Assembly (NCBI GenBank): GCA_966095595.1
Contig: CBHTUB010000304.1
Span: 1-7,446 of the forward strand
DNA: 7,446 nt
DNA from: Chryseosolibacter sp966095595
GTDB taxonomy: Bacteria > Bacteroidota > Bacteroidia > Cytophagales > Cyclobacteriaceae
Direction of reading: 5' to 3'
In this document: positions 1 through 6,872 of the stretch, one piece after another
Numbering within the stretch: the first letter of the stretch is position 1
Layout of the letters: each line of letters begins with the position of its first letter
Notes under the pieces: generated by a model
What the model saw: only the letters and a program-made list of their open reading frames with translations
Database searches by the model: none
What the model was told of the DNA's origin: nothing
Position numbers and translations under genes: made by a program

Positions 1-771
1 CCTTCGCTTCACTTCCAAATATTCGGCATACGACTCGATAAAATGCGACCACATGCTTGACGCAGGATATTTAAGGGATGGTTGCTGCGATTGAAGCCCT
101 TCCAGCGCGGAAGCAGATTCACCGATGCTTTTTTCAAGTTTCTCTGTTGCCCACCCCGAATAGGTAGATTCGTTGAAATTCAACTTCCAGTTGTCGAGGA
201 AAGCACGCTCGGACTCCAGGATCGCATAAAGTCGTTGATCGGTTGCGGCGTAAGCTTTCGTGGTTGGAGTAGCCTGAATATTTCTTCGGGCAGCGTCGAT
301 GGCTTTTTGAAAGGCGCGGTGTGCTTTCCAAAATTCCTGTGAGACGCCGTTCAGGTCTTCGATAGCCTGTCTGGCACCTTGATAGCTATCGTGTTTATAG
401 TCCTCGAGTTTATAATAGATGTCTAGTTCCTTGCATTTTTTATCGACTCCCTTTTCAGCATTACGCAGATTCTGGAACGCGGTGTTGACCTGAACAGCAA
501 CGGAAGCCGGAATATTTTTGGCGCTGGCATTGACCGTGTTTAAAAAATATTCGTCCATCTGGAACGGACAGGTGTAAGTATACCGATCGGGATATTTGCC
601 GTTCACGGCATCGAAATGCTTATAGGCACTTTCAATTACCTCTGCATATTCTTCGCCGGCTTTGTTGGCGTAGGCACTGTAGGCGTTAAGGCTTTTCTGT
701 TGAGCTGAAGACAGCTGTGCGGAGGCGTCCGTTATGATCAAAAGCAGAAGAAGGAAGATGACGATTCGCAT
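1..771 (-). CDS. Secreted helical protein of unknown function (C-terminus beyond window)
   Basis: The minus frame is open for 257 codons from the ATG at 771 to the left window edge, so the C-terminus is missing. I do not recognise the family. Residues 1-18 form a signal peptide: M-R, then a run of I/V/F/L, then A-S-A before Q19, a likely signal peptidase I site, so the product should be periplasmic or surface-associated. No lipobox is seen. The mature part is rich in Ala, Tyr, Lys and Glu with few prolines and reads as largely alpha-helical. The only two cysteines are C68 (in YTCPF) and C113 (in DKKCKEL), which could pair in the oxidising periplasm. Tryptophans occur near HRAF, in DNWKLNF, in SGWATEK and in SSMWSHF. 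The ATG was chosen because it begins the signal peptide directly and no upstream in-frame ATG exists; a TTG at 780 is possible but less likely. It lies 99 bases downstream of the VOC gene on the same strand. The coding call is firm; no function can be assigned. Confidence 0.85.
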   Translation of the reverse strand, partial: MRIVIFLLLLLIITDASAQLSSAQQKSLNAYSAYANKAGEEYAEVIESAYKHFDAVNGKYPDRYTYTCPFQMDEYFLNTVNASAKNIPASVAVQVNTAFQNLRNAEKGVDKKCKELDIYYKLEDYKHDSYQGARQAIEDLNGVSQEFWKAHRAFQKAIDAARRNIQATPTTKAYAATDQRLYAILESERAFLDNWKLNFNESTYSGWATEKLEKSIGESASALEGLQSQQPSLKYPASSMWSHFIESYAEYLEVKRR

Positions 772-870
772 ATGATCCAACTTATGAAATTTTCCGAATT
801 GGCCGTCGCGCAGGTTGTTAAAAATTTGGGATAAGCCACCGATCGATGGTGTGGATCGACTACGATAATG

Positions 871-1260
871 TTATTTAGGTTGAATAAGGTCCCATTTATT
901 TCCATAGAGATCTTCAAATACAGCTACTTTTCCGTAGACCTCGTCCGAAGGTTCCCGAAGGATGTTGACATCCCTTGCAAGAAGATTTTTGTAGTCGCGG
1001 TCGAAATCGTCCGTAGTCAAAAAGAGAAACACCCGTCCGCCGCTTTGATTGCCGATATGGTTTCTTTGCGTTTCGTTATCCGCCCTGGCCAGCAAAAGTG
1101 AACATGTACCGGCGCCTTTTGGCCTCACCAGCACCCATCGCTTTTTTTCGCTAAGCTTTGTGTCTTCCACAAGTTCAAAATTCAGCTTTTGTGTGTAAAA
1201 CTCGATTGCTTCGTCATAGTCATTGACCAGGATGGAGATGTGTGAGAGGTTTACATTCAT
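871..1260 (-). CDS. VOC superfamily protein (glyoxalase/bleomycin resistance/dioxygenase fold)
   Basis: This 129-residue protein has the usual single-unit VOC length and contains two beta-alpha-beta-beta-beta modules. The first begins at residues 5-22 with LSHISILVNDYDEAIEFY, where H7 sits at the usual first metal-ligand position. The second runs from about residue 74 (GGRVFLFLTTDDFDRDY) to the C-terminal VFEDLYGNKWDLIQP, the region that normally supplies the last ligand. The closest resemblance is to the widespread uncharacterised VOC proteins with RWVLV.PKG, GGRVFLFL and EPYG/EVYG motifs. VOC members include lactoylglutathione lyases, thiol transferases, dioxygenases and drug-binding proteins, and substrate cannot be told from sequence here. 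The protein has no signal peptide, so it should be cytosolic. A longer reading frame begins with TTG at 1320, but its extra 20 residues would be encoded by the terminator hairpin and T tract. The ATG at 1260 starts exactly at the fold and is preferred. It probably has its own promoter at 1291-1321. Confidence 0.9.
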   Translation of the reverse strand: MNVNLSHISILVNDYDEAIEFYTQKLNFELVEDTKLSEKKRWVLVRPKGAGTCSLLLARADNETQRNHIGNQSGGRVFLFLTTDDFDRDYKNLLARDVNILREPSDEVYGKVAVFEDLYGNKWDLIQPK

Positions 1261-1290
1261 GATCGAAGGCCGCTTTTTTTTGCGACTATA

Positions 1291-1321
1291 CAAAAATAAA
1301 GCGGTTCCGGACTCCGCCAAA
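1291..1321 (-). promoter_or_regulatory. Bacteroidota-type vegetative promoter for the VOC gene
   Basis: Read on the minus strand, TTTG (1321-1318) is followed by exactly 19 bases (1317-1299) and then TATTTTTG (1298-1291). This is a full match to the known Bacteroidota sigma-A pattern TTTG/TTG, 17-23 bases, TAnnTTTG. Transcription would start near 1284-1287, leaving about 25 bases before the ATG at 1260. That leader carries an A8 run (1281-1274) and no Shine-Dalgarno sequence, which suits translation in this phylum. The element lies inside the terminator hairpin of the upstream pump operon. It rests on the consensus alone and has no experimental support. Confidence 0.6.
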
Positions 1322-1327
1322 ACCGCT
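1292..1327 (-). terminator. Rho-independent terminator of the efflux operon
   Basis: On the minus strand AGCGGTTTTGG (1327-1317) pairs with CCGGAACCGCT (1310-1300) around a six-base loop. The 11-pair stem includes two G-U pairs. It is followed at once by TTATTTTT (1299-1292). The hairpin begins 25 bases after the stop codon of the RND gene. The two wobble positions become C-A mismatches in a plus-strand transcript, and there is no T tract on that side, so the structure works only in the direction of the operon. Confidence 0.8.
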
Positions 1328-1352
1328 CTACATGTGATTACTACCTTAGATA

Positions 1353-4300
1353 TTAACTCGCCTTCACTTCAATCCTCGGTGGGATCAGCTTGTAAACCAC
1401 GGGTGTCACAATCCGTGAAAGCAACGTCGAGCTGATCAGTCCTCCGATCAACACAATCGCGAGTGGCGATACCAGAGGATTTGTCGAAACCGCGATCGGC
1501 ATCAGACCGCCAATGGCAGTCAACGATGTTAGAATGATTGGCAGGAATCTGACTTCGCCGGCTTCGCGAATAGCTTCCTCGAGCGGCTTGCCCTGCTCGC
1601 GGAGCTGATTGGTAAAATCTACGAGCAGGATGGTATTCTTAACTTCAATACCTGCAAGAGCGATCAATCCGATGATGGCAACGAAAGAAAGGGAATTACC
1701 GGTCACAAGCAACGCAAGCACGGCCCCGACAATTCCCAGCGGGATCACGGATAAAACGATCAATGTGCTTTTGAACGTTCGGAACTCGAGGATCAGTACT
1801 GCGATGAAAAGAAAGACGGTTACGATGATCACTGTAGCAAAACCGCCGAAAGATTCATTCCGGCTCTCTACCTCGCCGCCCATTTCATAGTTATACCCTT
1901 CTGGCAGATCCATCCCATCCATTTGCGCAATCACAGAATTGATAACTTCGTCATTGAGATAACCTTTTTGTACAAAGGCATTGATCGATACCGTGCGGAT
2001 CTTGTCCTGGTGCTTGATGCTCAATGGCGATGCCTCGAATTCAAGTGACGCGAGCTGGTTGAGTGGTATGGCCCTTCCCTGGTTGTTGTTAACATAAACA
2101 TTCTGAAGCGTCTCCAGCGTAGGATGTTCTTCTTTGTTCTTTGTCAGCACAATTTCAAAGTCGTCGCCATTTTCATCCGAGAACTTGCCGACATTAAAAC
2201 CGGCGATCGCGAGACGAACGGTTCTGTCGATGTTCACCGTCGGCACCCCAAGCATCTGTGCTTTTTCTTTGTTGATGGCGATCTTGATGTCGGATTTTAA
2301 ATTTACAACCGGATTGGTAATGTACATCGTACCTTCGGTTTGCTCTAGCATTTTTTCTACCCTTGATGCTATGCTTCTCAAGGTGTCGAGGTTTTCACCG
2401 AACAGACGAACTTCAACCGGTGCTTCCATCGGTGGGCCCTGCTCGAAATTCTTCACTTCCACCTTGGCACCGGGATAAGGCGTCCATTTTTTTCGCAACT
2501 CCTCGATGATCTCGAGTTTGCGCTCCGAAGAAGTCTCGGGGTGAAGCTGAATGAAAATCTGCGCATAGTCAGTGCGTTCATTCTCCGGGATAACGTTATA
2601 ATATACGCGCGGATTTCCCTTTCCTACATTGGTGGCAAAATATTCGATCTCCCCGTGGTTTCTCAGTTCACTTTCGATATCTGCCGTAACTGCGTTTGTA
2701 TAGTTCAGATTCGACTGAAGGGGTGTAACGATCTCGATCATGAACTGAGGCTTTTCCGAGGCGGGGAACAAGCTGAATCCGATCACCGGGAACAGCTGTA
2801 AAGACCCAAAAAAGATCAGACCCGCCACAATGATCGTCACTACGGGTTTTTCCAGCGCTTTGTCGAGGAGCCTTGAATAGCTTCCATGGATAAGTTTCTT
2901 GAGCGAGCGCATAAAAATGTTTCCATCCGGATGACCATGCTGTTCTTTTAGCAGCTTACTAGACAGGAACGGTATGATCGTCAGCGATACTACCATAGAC
3001 GCGATCACACTCGTGATCACACCCATCGGCAGGCCACGTACGAAGTCGCCGGCAGCTTCCGGCATGAACACAAGGGGAAGAAAGGCGATGATCAGGGTCA
3101 CGGTACATCCCACAACCGCCAGACCGATCTGTTTGGTTGCCTTGATGGTGGCATCCATCCTTGAATACCCATCGCGCATCCAGCGCTCGATATTTTCGAC
3201 AACAACGATGCTGTCGTCGACAAGCAGTCCCAGCGCCACAACAAGCCCGACGATGCTCAGCTGATTGAGCGTGTACCCGAGTATGTTCAGCAACACGATG
3301 CCTATCGAAAGGGAAAGCGGGATCGAGATCATCACGATCAACGCTGCACGCTGACCCAGTGGCAATAATGTGATGCCTACAAGAAGTATGGCCAGCAGGA
3401 AGTCGAATCCAAGTCCTGAAAGTCTTTTGTTGACATTTTCCGCCTGATCGAAGTGATGTACCAGATCGATGTTCGCAGGCAGCTTTTCCTTGAATTCATC
3501 GATCACCTTTTTATAGGATTCCTGCGTCTTTGTAATATTCTCTCCCGGCTTTTGGGCAGCAGTCACAAAGATGCTCCTGAATCCGTTCAGGCGTGTGATG
3601 TGTTTTTCTTCATCATGGTCAAAATATACCGCGGCGATATCGCCAAGAAAGACATTCTTGCCATTGGCGGAGTAAACGATCGTATTTTTGATCTCCTGCA
3701 AGTCGGTGTAGTTTCCACTCGTCTTGATGTTGAAGGATTTATTTCCGGCATCCACCGCACCTCCCGGAATGTTCGCCAGCTCGCTTTGCACGCTTCCGAT
3801 CACGGCATCGAGCGGCAACTTCATTTGCGCCATCTTTTCGAGCTGGAGGTCAACGCGTACGATGGACTTTGGCAGACCGTGGATCTCGACTTTTTTCAAC
3901 GACTTCACTTTCTCCAGCTCGTCCTGAAGATCTTCGGCATATTTCTTCAACTTTTCACGCGATGCATTTTCAGAGATCAGCGCGATCTGGACAACATTGA
4001 CATCCGAGGGGATCACTTTCCGCACTTCAATGCTCGCGATATCGCGGGGGAGCTCACTCCTCAGGGCGTTCACTTCCCTGACAAGCTCCTGGTATTTATC
4101 GTTCACGCTGCTCTCGTATTTGTATTCCACGAAGAGCACCGCTACACCGTCGCTGATGTTCGTCTTGACCCGTTTGATATCTTCAAGTCCGGTGATCTCA
4201 CGTTCCAGCGGTTCGACCACAAGCTCCTCCATATCCTGCGGGCTTGTTCCGGGATAAATAATGACGATCGGGAATTGAGGCGCGTTGAGGTCAGGATCTT

Positions 4301-4406
4301 CCGACCGCGGCATGTTCATGATCGTAGTAAGGCCGAGGGCGATGATCATGAGAAAGATCACCAGCGTGAACTGGTAGTTCTTTACTGCGTATTCAGAGAT
4401 TTTCAT
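1353..4406 (-). CDS. RND-family efflux pump, inner-membrane permease subunit (AcrB/HAE1-like)
   Basis: The 1017 residues match the full length of AcrB-type permeases. These are inner-membrane proton/drug antiporters that work as trimers and hand substrate to the adaptor and outer-membrane channel. Twelve membrane segments fit the standard plan: TM1 near 11-30, TM2-6 between about 333 and 482, TM7 near 521-540, and TM8-12 between about 854 and 1002. The two large periplasmic loops lie at 31-332 and 541-853. The proton-relay residues are present: D397 and D398 in TM4 (GLLVDDSIVVVEN), K923 in TM10 (GIEVKNTILLVDF), and R953 with T960 in TM11 (VRFLPIILTS). The paired aspartates favour a drug or organic-compound pump over CusA-type metal pumps. 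After TM1 it has MPRSEDPDL, the PRxEDP form seen in the non-AcrB branch of the family. A QGPPMEAPVEVRLFG motif occurs at 656-670. Substrate is not predictable. The gene starts five bases after the adaptor stop codon, so the two are tightly coupled. No frameshift or missing key residue is seen. Confidence 0.96.
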   Translation of the reverse strand: MKISEYAVKNYQFTLVIFLMIIALGLTTIMNMPRSEDPDLNAPQFPIVIIYPGTSPQDMEELVVEPLEREITGLEDIKRVKTNISDGVAVLFVEYKYESSVNDKYQELVREVNALRSELPRDIASIEVRKVIPSDVNVVQIALISENASREKLKKYAEDLQDELEKVKSLKKVEIHGLPKSIVRVDLQLEKMAQMKLPLDAVIGSVQSELANIPGGAVDAGNKSFNIKTSGNYTDLQEIKNTIVYSANGKNVFLGDIAAVYFDHDEEKHITRLNGFRSIFVTAAQKPGENITKTQESYKKVIDEFKEKLPANIDLVHHFDQAENVNKRLSGLGFDFLLAILLVGITLLPLGQRAALIVMISIPLSLSIGIVLLNILGYTLNQLSIVGLVVALGLLVDDSIVVVENIERWMRDGYSRMDATIKATKQIGLAVVGCTVTLIIAFLPLVFMPEAAGDFVRGLPMGVITSVIASMVVSLTIIPFLSSKLLKEQHGHPDGNIFMRSLKKLIHGSYSRLLDKALEKPVVTIIVAGLIFFGSLQLFPVIGFSLFPASEKPQFMIEIVTPLQSNLNYTNAVTADIESELRNHGEIEYFATNVGKGNPRVYYNVIPENERTDYAQIFIQLHPETSSERKLEIIEELRKKWTPYPGAKVEVKNFEQGPPMEAPVEVRLFGENLDTLRSIASRVEKMLEQTEGTMYITNPVVNLKSDIKIAINKEKAQMLGVPTVNIDRTVRLAIAGFNVGKFSDENGDDFEIVLTKNKEEHPTLETLQNVYVNNNQGRAIPLNQLASLEFEASPLSIKHQDKIRTVSINAFVQKGYLNDEVINSVIAQMDGMDLPEGYNYEMGGEVESRNESFGGFATVIIVTVFLFIAVLILEFRTFKSTLIVLSVIPLGIVGAVLALLVTGNSLSFVAIIGLIALAGIEVKNTILLVDFTNQLREQGKPLEEAIREAGEVRFLPIILTSLTAIGGLMPIAVSTNPLVSPLAIVLIGGLISSTLLSRIVTPVVYKLIPPRIEVKAS

Positions 4407-4411
4407 AAACG

Positions 4412-5467
4412 TTACTTTGTTTCGATGATCTGAATAGGTGATTGATCTCTCAGGTACGCGCTGCCGGACACTATAAGCGCCTCGGCATTTTCCAATCCAG
4501 CGGTAACAAGGATGGTATTATCATCCAAAGTCGAGATTTTCACTTCAGCTTTTCGTGCAGTCTTCATGTTGTCGGTGACGAACACATATCCTGAGTTCCC
4601 GTCGCCATCGAGAAGCGCGTCGTAGGGAATGGCCCATGAATGCTGCACACTCGCAGGTCTTATCTCGGCCTTTCCGAACATTCCTGACGCAATGGTAGCT
4701 GGCAGCTTGCCTTTGAGCGTGATCTCTATGCTGAATGAACCGGTGTAGGCATCGGTACCTTCAGATTTTTTTGAAACAAGTCCTGATAGGGATTGACCGG
4801 GTGTTGCATCCGTGAACACGATAGCTTCATCATTGACGTTGATGCGTGCCCAATCCCTGTCACTGACACCGACCTTCAAAAACCACTTGCCTGATCCTGC
4901 GCCGTTGGTGGTGATCACGGTAGAGCCGGGACTGATCACCTGTCCGGCATTCGCCTGCTTTTTCAAAACGAAACCCCCCGACACGGCACGGATCTCTGAG
5001 TATGTTCGGTTGAATTTTGCAGCCTCGTATTGCCTTGTTGCTACGTCCAGACCTGTTTTTGCATTCTGAAACTGTTCGAGCGTGGCTACGCTGTCGCGGT
5101 AGAGATTGGTGACACGTTCATAATCGCGCGTCGCTTTTTCATAGCCTAGCCGTGCTTGTGAAACCTGGGCTTCAATTTCTGTCAGGTCGAGTGTAGCAAG
5201 AAGTTGCCCTGCCTTTACGCGATCGCCCTCCCTTACAAATATTTTTTCGATCACTCCGCCGGTTTTGAACGAGAGATTAGTCTCGTCATCGGTGGTGAAT
5301 TGACCGGAGGCGTGTATCGGAATACTCACGTTCTTTTTTTCCAGCTTCATGACCTGGACCGGTATTTTTTCACCCACTACAATTTTTTTGCTTTTGCCCG
5401 AGCTTTCACTGCAAGCCTGCGCGACCCATGCAGCAAGAATGACAAAGAGGATGGCAGAATTTTTCAT
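4412..5467 (-). CDS. RND efflux periplasmic adaptor (membrane fusion protein, HlyD/AcrA family)
   Basis: This protein bridges the permease and the TolC-type channel in the periplasm. Its 351 residues are typical for the family. Residues 1-18 are a lipoprotein-like signal ending VAQA before C19; the -3 position is Ala rather than Leu, so the lipobox is imperfect, but the following SESSGKSKK linker fits a lipid-anchored adaptor. The first lipoyl half is at 63-95 (TGGVIEKIFVREGDRVKAGQLLATLD). A helical hairpin follows at about 96-152. The second lipoyl half is at 158-182 (IRAVSGGFVLKKQANAGQVISPGS), a beta-barrel lies at about 190-270, and a membrane-proximal domain (IPYDALL onward) runs to the end. 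In the hairpin, R118, L122 and T129 have the spacing of the R-x3-L-x6-S channel-docking motif, with Thr for Ser. The gene begins 19 bases after the outer-membrane factor and ends five bases before the permease. The adaptor call is firm; lipidation is an inference. Confidence 0.95.
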   Translation of the reverse strand: MKNSAILFVILAAWVAQACSESSGKSKKIVVGEKIPVQVMKLEKKNVSIPIHASGQFTTDDETNLSFKTGGVIEKIFVREGDRVKAGQLLATLDLTEIEAQVSQARLGYEKATRDYERVTNLYRDSVATLEQFQNAKTGLDVATRQYEAAKFNRTYSEIRAVSGGFVLKKQANAGQVISPGSTVITTNGAGSGKWFLKVGVSDRDWARINVNDEAIVFTDATPGQSLSGLVSKKSEGTDAYTGSFSIEITLKGKLPATIASGMFGKAEIRPASVQHSWAIPYDALLDGDGNSGYVFVTDNMKTARKAEVKISTLDDNTILVTAGLENAEALIVSGSAYLRDQSPIQIIETK

Positions 5468-5486
5468 ATCGAGTTTGATTTAATGC

Positions 5487-6839
5487 TTATTGGTTGAGAT
5501 TGTAAGATGATGTTTCACGTTCGAAGTTTGCCTGAGCGATCAGCAGCTTGTATTGACTGATAGAAACCTGAAGCTGCGCCGATGTAAGCTGATTCCTTGC
5601 GTCTATCGCTTCAATAAAAGTGTTGACGCCTTCCTTGTATCCCTTCTCGATCAGCCGCATGTAACTCTCTGCGGCTTCTAGTTGTCTGGTGGCAGATACA
5701 TAATTCTGAAGTGCAGTACGAACCGCATTGCGGGAAATTTCCTGGCTCATCTCGAGTTGTCGCGAAACGTTCGTCATGGTCATCGTGCTGTTGCTGAGAT
5801 CGAGCTTCGCCTGTTGAATTTTATAACGGTTGGTAAATCCGGCGAAAAGGGGAACATCCAGTTGAAAGCCGAACAGATAGTATCGTGAGTCATTGTTCAC
5901 CTTCCAATTTTCAGCCTGTGAACCCAGATCGACGAAACCGCTGAGCCTCGGCGACCAGAACAGTTGTTTCATGTCGAGAACAGTTTCGCTGATCGACTTT
6001 GCTTCCCGGAGCTGAAGGAGCTCTTCGCGCTGTGAAGCCGTCGCCGTGTCTGCAACATTGTTTTCAATTCGGACAACGTCAACCGGTTCGATCGCCTCTA
6101 TGGCGATATCCGCATGGGCAGGGCGGTTCAACAGAAAATTAAAATAGAGACGCGCATTGACCGCATTATTCTGCGCTTCGGTCACGTGCGACTTTATCGT
6201 TTCGATCTCGCTCTCGGACCGGATCACATATGCATGAAGCCCGCGTCCATTTGCCAGCAATGATTCATTTACACGTTTACCCTCCAGTGCCCGGGTCAGG
6301 GCTGACTCGTATACCTTGACCGCATCGAAGGCCGTCAAATAGTTATAGTATGCGACCTTGATATTCCGGACGAGCTCTCTTTTATAGATGTCGATTTCAA
6401 ATTCCTGCAAAACCAATTGTTGTTGCTGGATTTTCTTGTTGTAAAGGAGATCCGAATTAAGAATGGGCGCAGAAGCGCGAACTTTCACATCGTAGAAATC
6501 TTTAGGAAAAAAATTTTGCTCTACATTTTGGATCTGGGGAAAGGCATTGCTCTCGGTGAGCTGATTCAACGTCGTATAAACCGGGTTCAACATATCACCT
6601 ACAGGTAGTGAAATGCTTCGGCCTCCGTCACCGCTGGTGTAGTTGCCCTGTAGTCCAACCGTTGGCAGGAACATGCCATTGGCGATCTTTAAAGAGAGCA
6701 GGGCTTTATCAAGTCCTACTTTCTTTTGTTGAAGAACAATGTTATTGGCAAGGCCTTCTCTGATGTAGCTGTCAACTACTTGTTGTCCGCTCGCAGTCGC
6801 GCTACTAACCAGCGCTAAAAATATAAATAGTGTTCTCAT
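5487..6839 (-). CDS. TolC-family outer-membrane efflux channel (OEP)
   Basis: The product should be the trimeric outer-membrane exit duct of the pump. From the ATG at 6839 it is 450 residues, the usual TolC/OprM length. Residues 1-18 (MRTLFIFLALVSSATASG) are a signal peptide cleaved around 16-18, and the lack of a cysteine there argues against an OprM-like lipoprotein. Two structural repeats are visible. The first has FLPTVGLQGNYT near 57-68 and a tip region NGRGLHAYVIRSESE near 197-211. The second has SPRLSGFVDLGSQ near 296-308, DVPLFAGFTNRYKIQQAK near 328-345, and the tip EGVNTFIEAIDARNQL near 403-418. These tip segments correspond to the hairpin turns that meet the adaptor. The frame could extend to a TTG at 6866, but that adds residues before a complete signal peptide, so the ATG is preferred. 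The gene lies 33 bases after the repressor stop codon and 19 before the adaptor. No clear promoter of its own is seen. Confidence 0.95.
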   Translation of the reverse strand: MRTLFIFLALVSSATASGQQVVDSYIREGLANNIVLQQKKVGLDKALLSLKIANGMFLPTVGLQGNYTSGDGGRSISLPVGDMLNPVYTTLNQLTESNAFPQIQNVEQNFFPKDFYDVKVRASAPILNSDLLYNKKIQQQQLVLQEFEIDIYKRELVRNIKVAYYNYLTAFDAVKVYESALTRALEGKRVNESLLANGRGLHAYVIRSESEIETIKSHVTEAQNNAVNARLYFNFLLNRPAHADIAIEAIEPVDVVRIENNVADTATASQREELLQLREAKSISETVLDMKQLFWSPRLSGFVDLGSQAENWKVNNDSRYYLFGFQLDVPLFAGFTNRYKIQQAKLDLSNSTMTMTNVSRQLEMSQEISRNAVRTALQNYVSATRQLEAAESYMRLIEKGYKEGVNTFIEAIDARNQLTSAQLQVSISQYKLLIAQANFERETSSYNLNQ

Positions 6840-6872
6840 ACTGAACAGTGTTAAGTATAGGGGCAAAAAAAT

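Noticed and set aside
82..342. Plus-strand and alternative minus-strand frames over the left-edge gene
   Set aside because: They overlap the longer minus-strand frame that has a signal peptide and stays open for 257 codons; neither short frame shows a recognisable domain.
772..870. Possible promoter (TAAGTTGG) and weak hairpin (CACC/GGTG around ATCGATC) between the VOC gene and the left-edge gene
   Set aside because: The -7-like element has one mismatch, lies only about six bases from the ATG and has no TTG at the right distance. The hairpin has only four pairs and no adjacent T tract.
1261..1320. N-terminal extension of the VOC protein from a TTG at 1320
   Set aside because: The added residues (SRKKKRPSI and similar) come from the terminator stem and T tract, and the VOC fold starts right at the ATG at 1260.
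1353..4406. Heavy-metal (CusA-type) assignment for the permease
   Set aside because: TM4 has the adjacent Asp pair of drug-type pumps, and no methionine-rich metal relay or histidine-rich adaptor tail is seen nearby.
3453..4433. A 326-codon plus-strand open frame opposite the start of the RND gene
   Set aside because: It lies entirely antisense to a well-supported permease and the last bases of the adaptor. Its translation is rich in His, Phe, Arg and Asp with no domain or signal, as expected for a mirror frame of a Lys/Glu/Val/Ile-rich gene.
6840..6866. N-terminal extension of the TolC-family protein from a TTG at 6866
   Set aside because: The internal ATG at 6839 begins a standard signal peptide (M-R-T then hydrophobic core), so nine extra residues before it are not needed.
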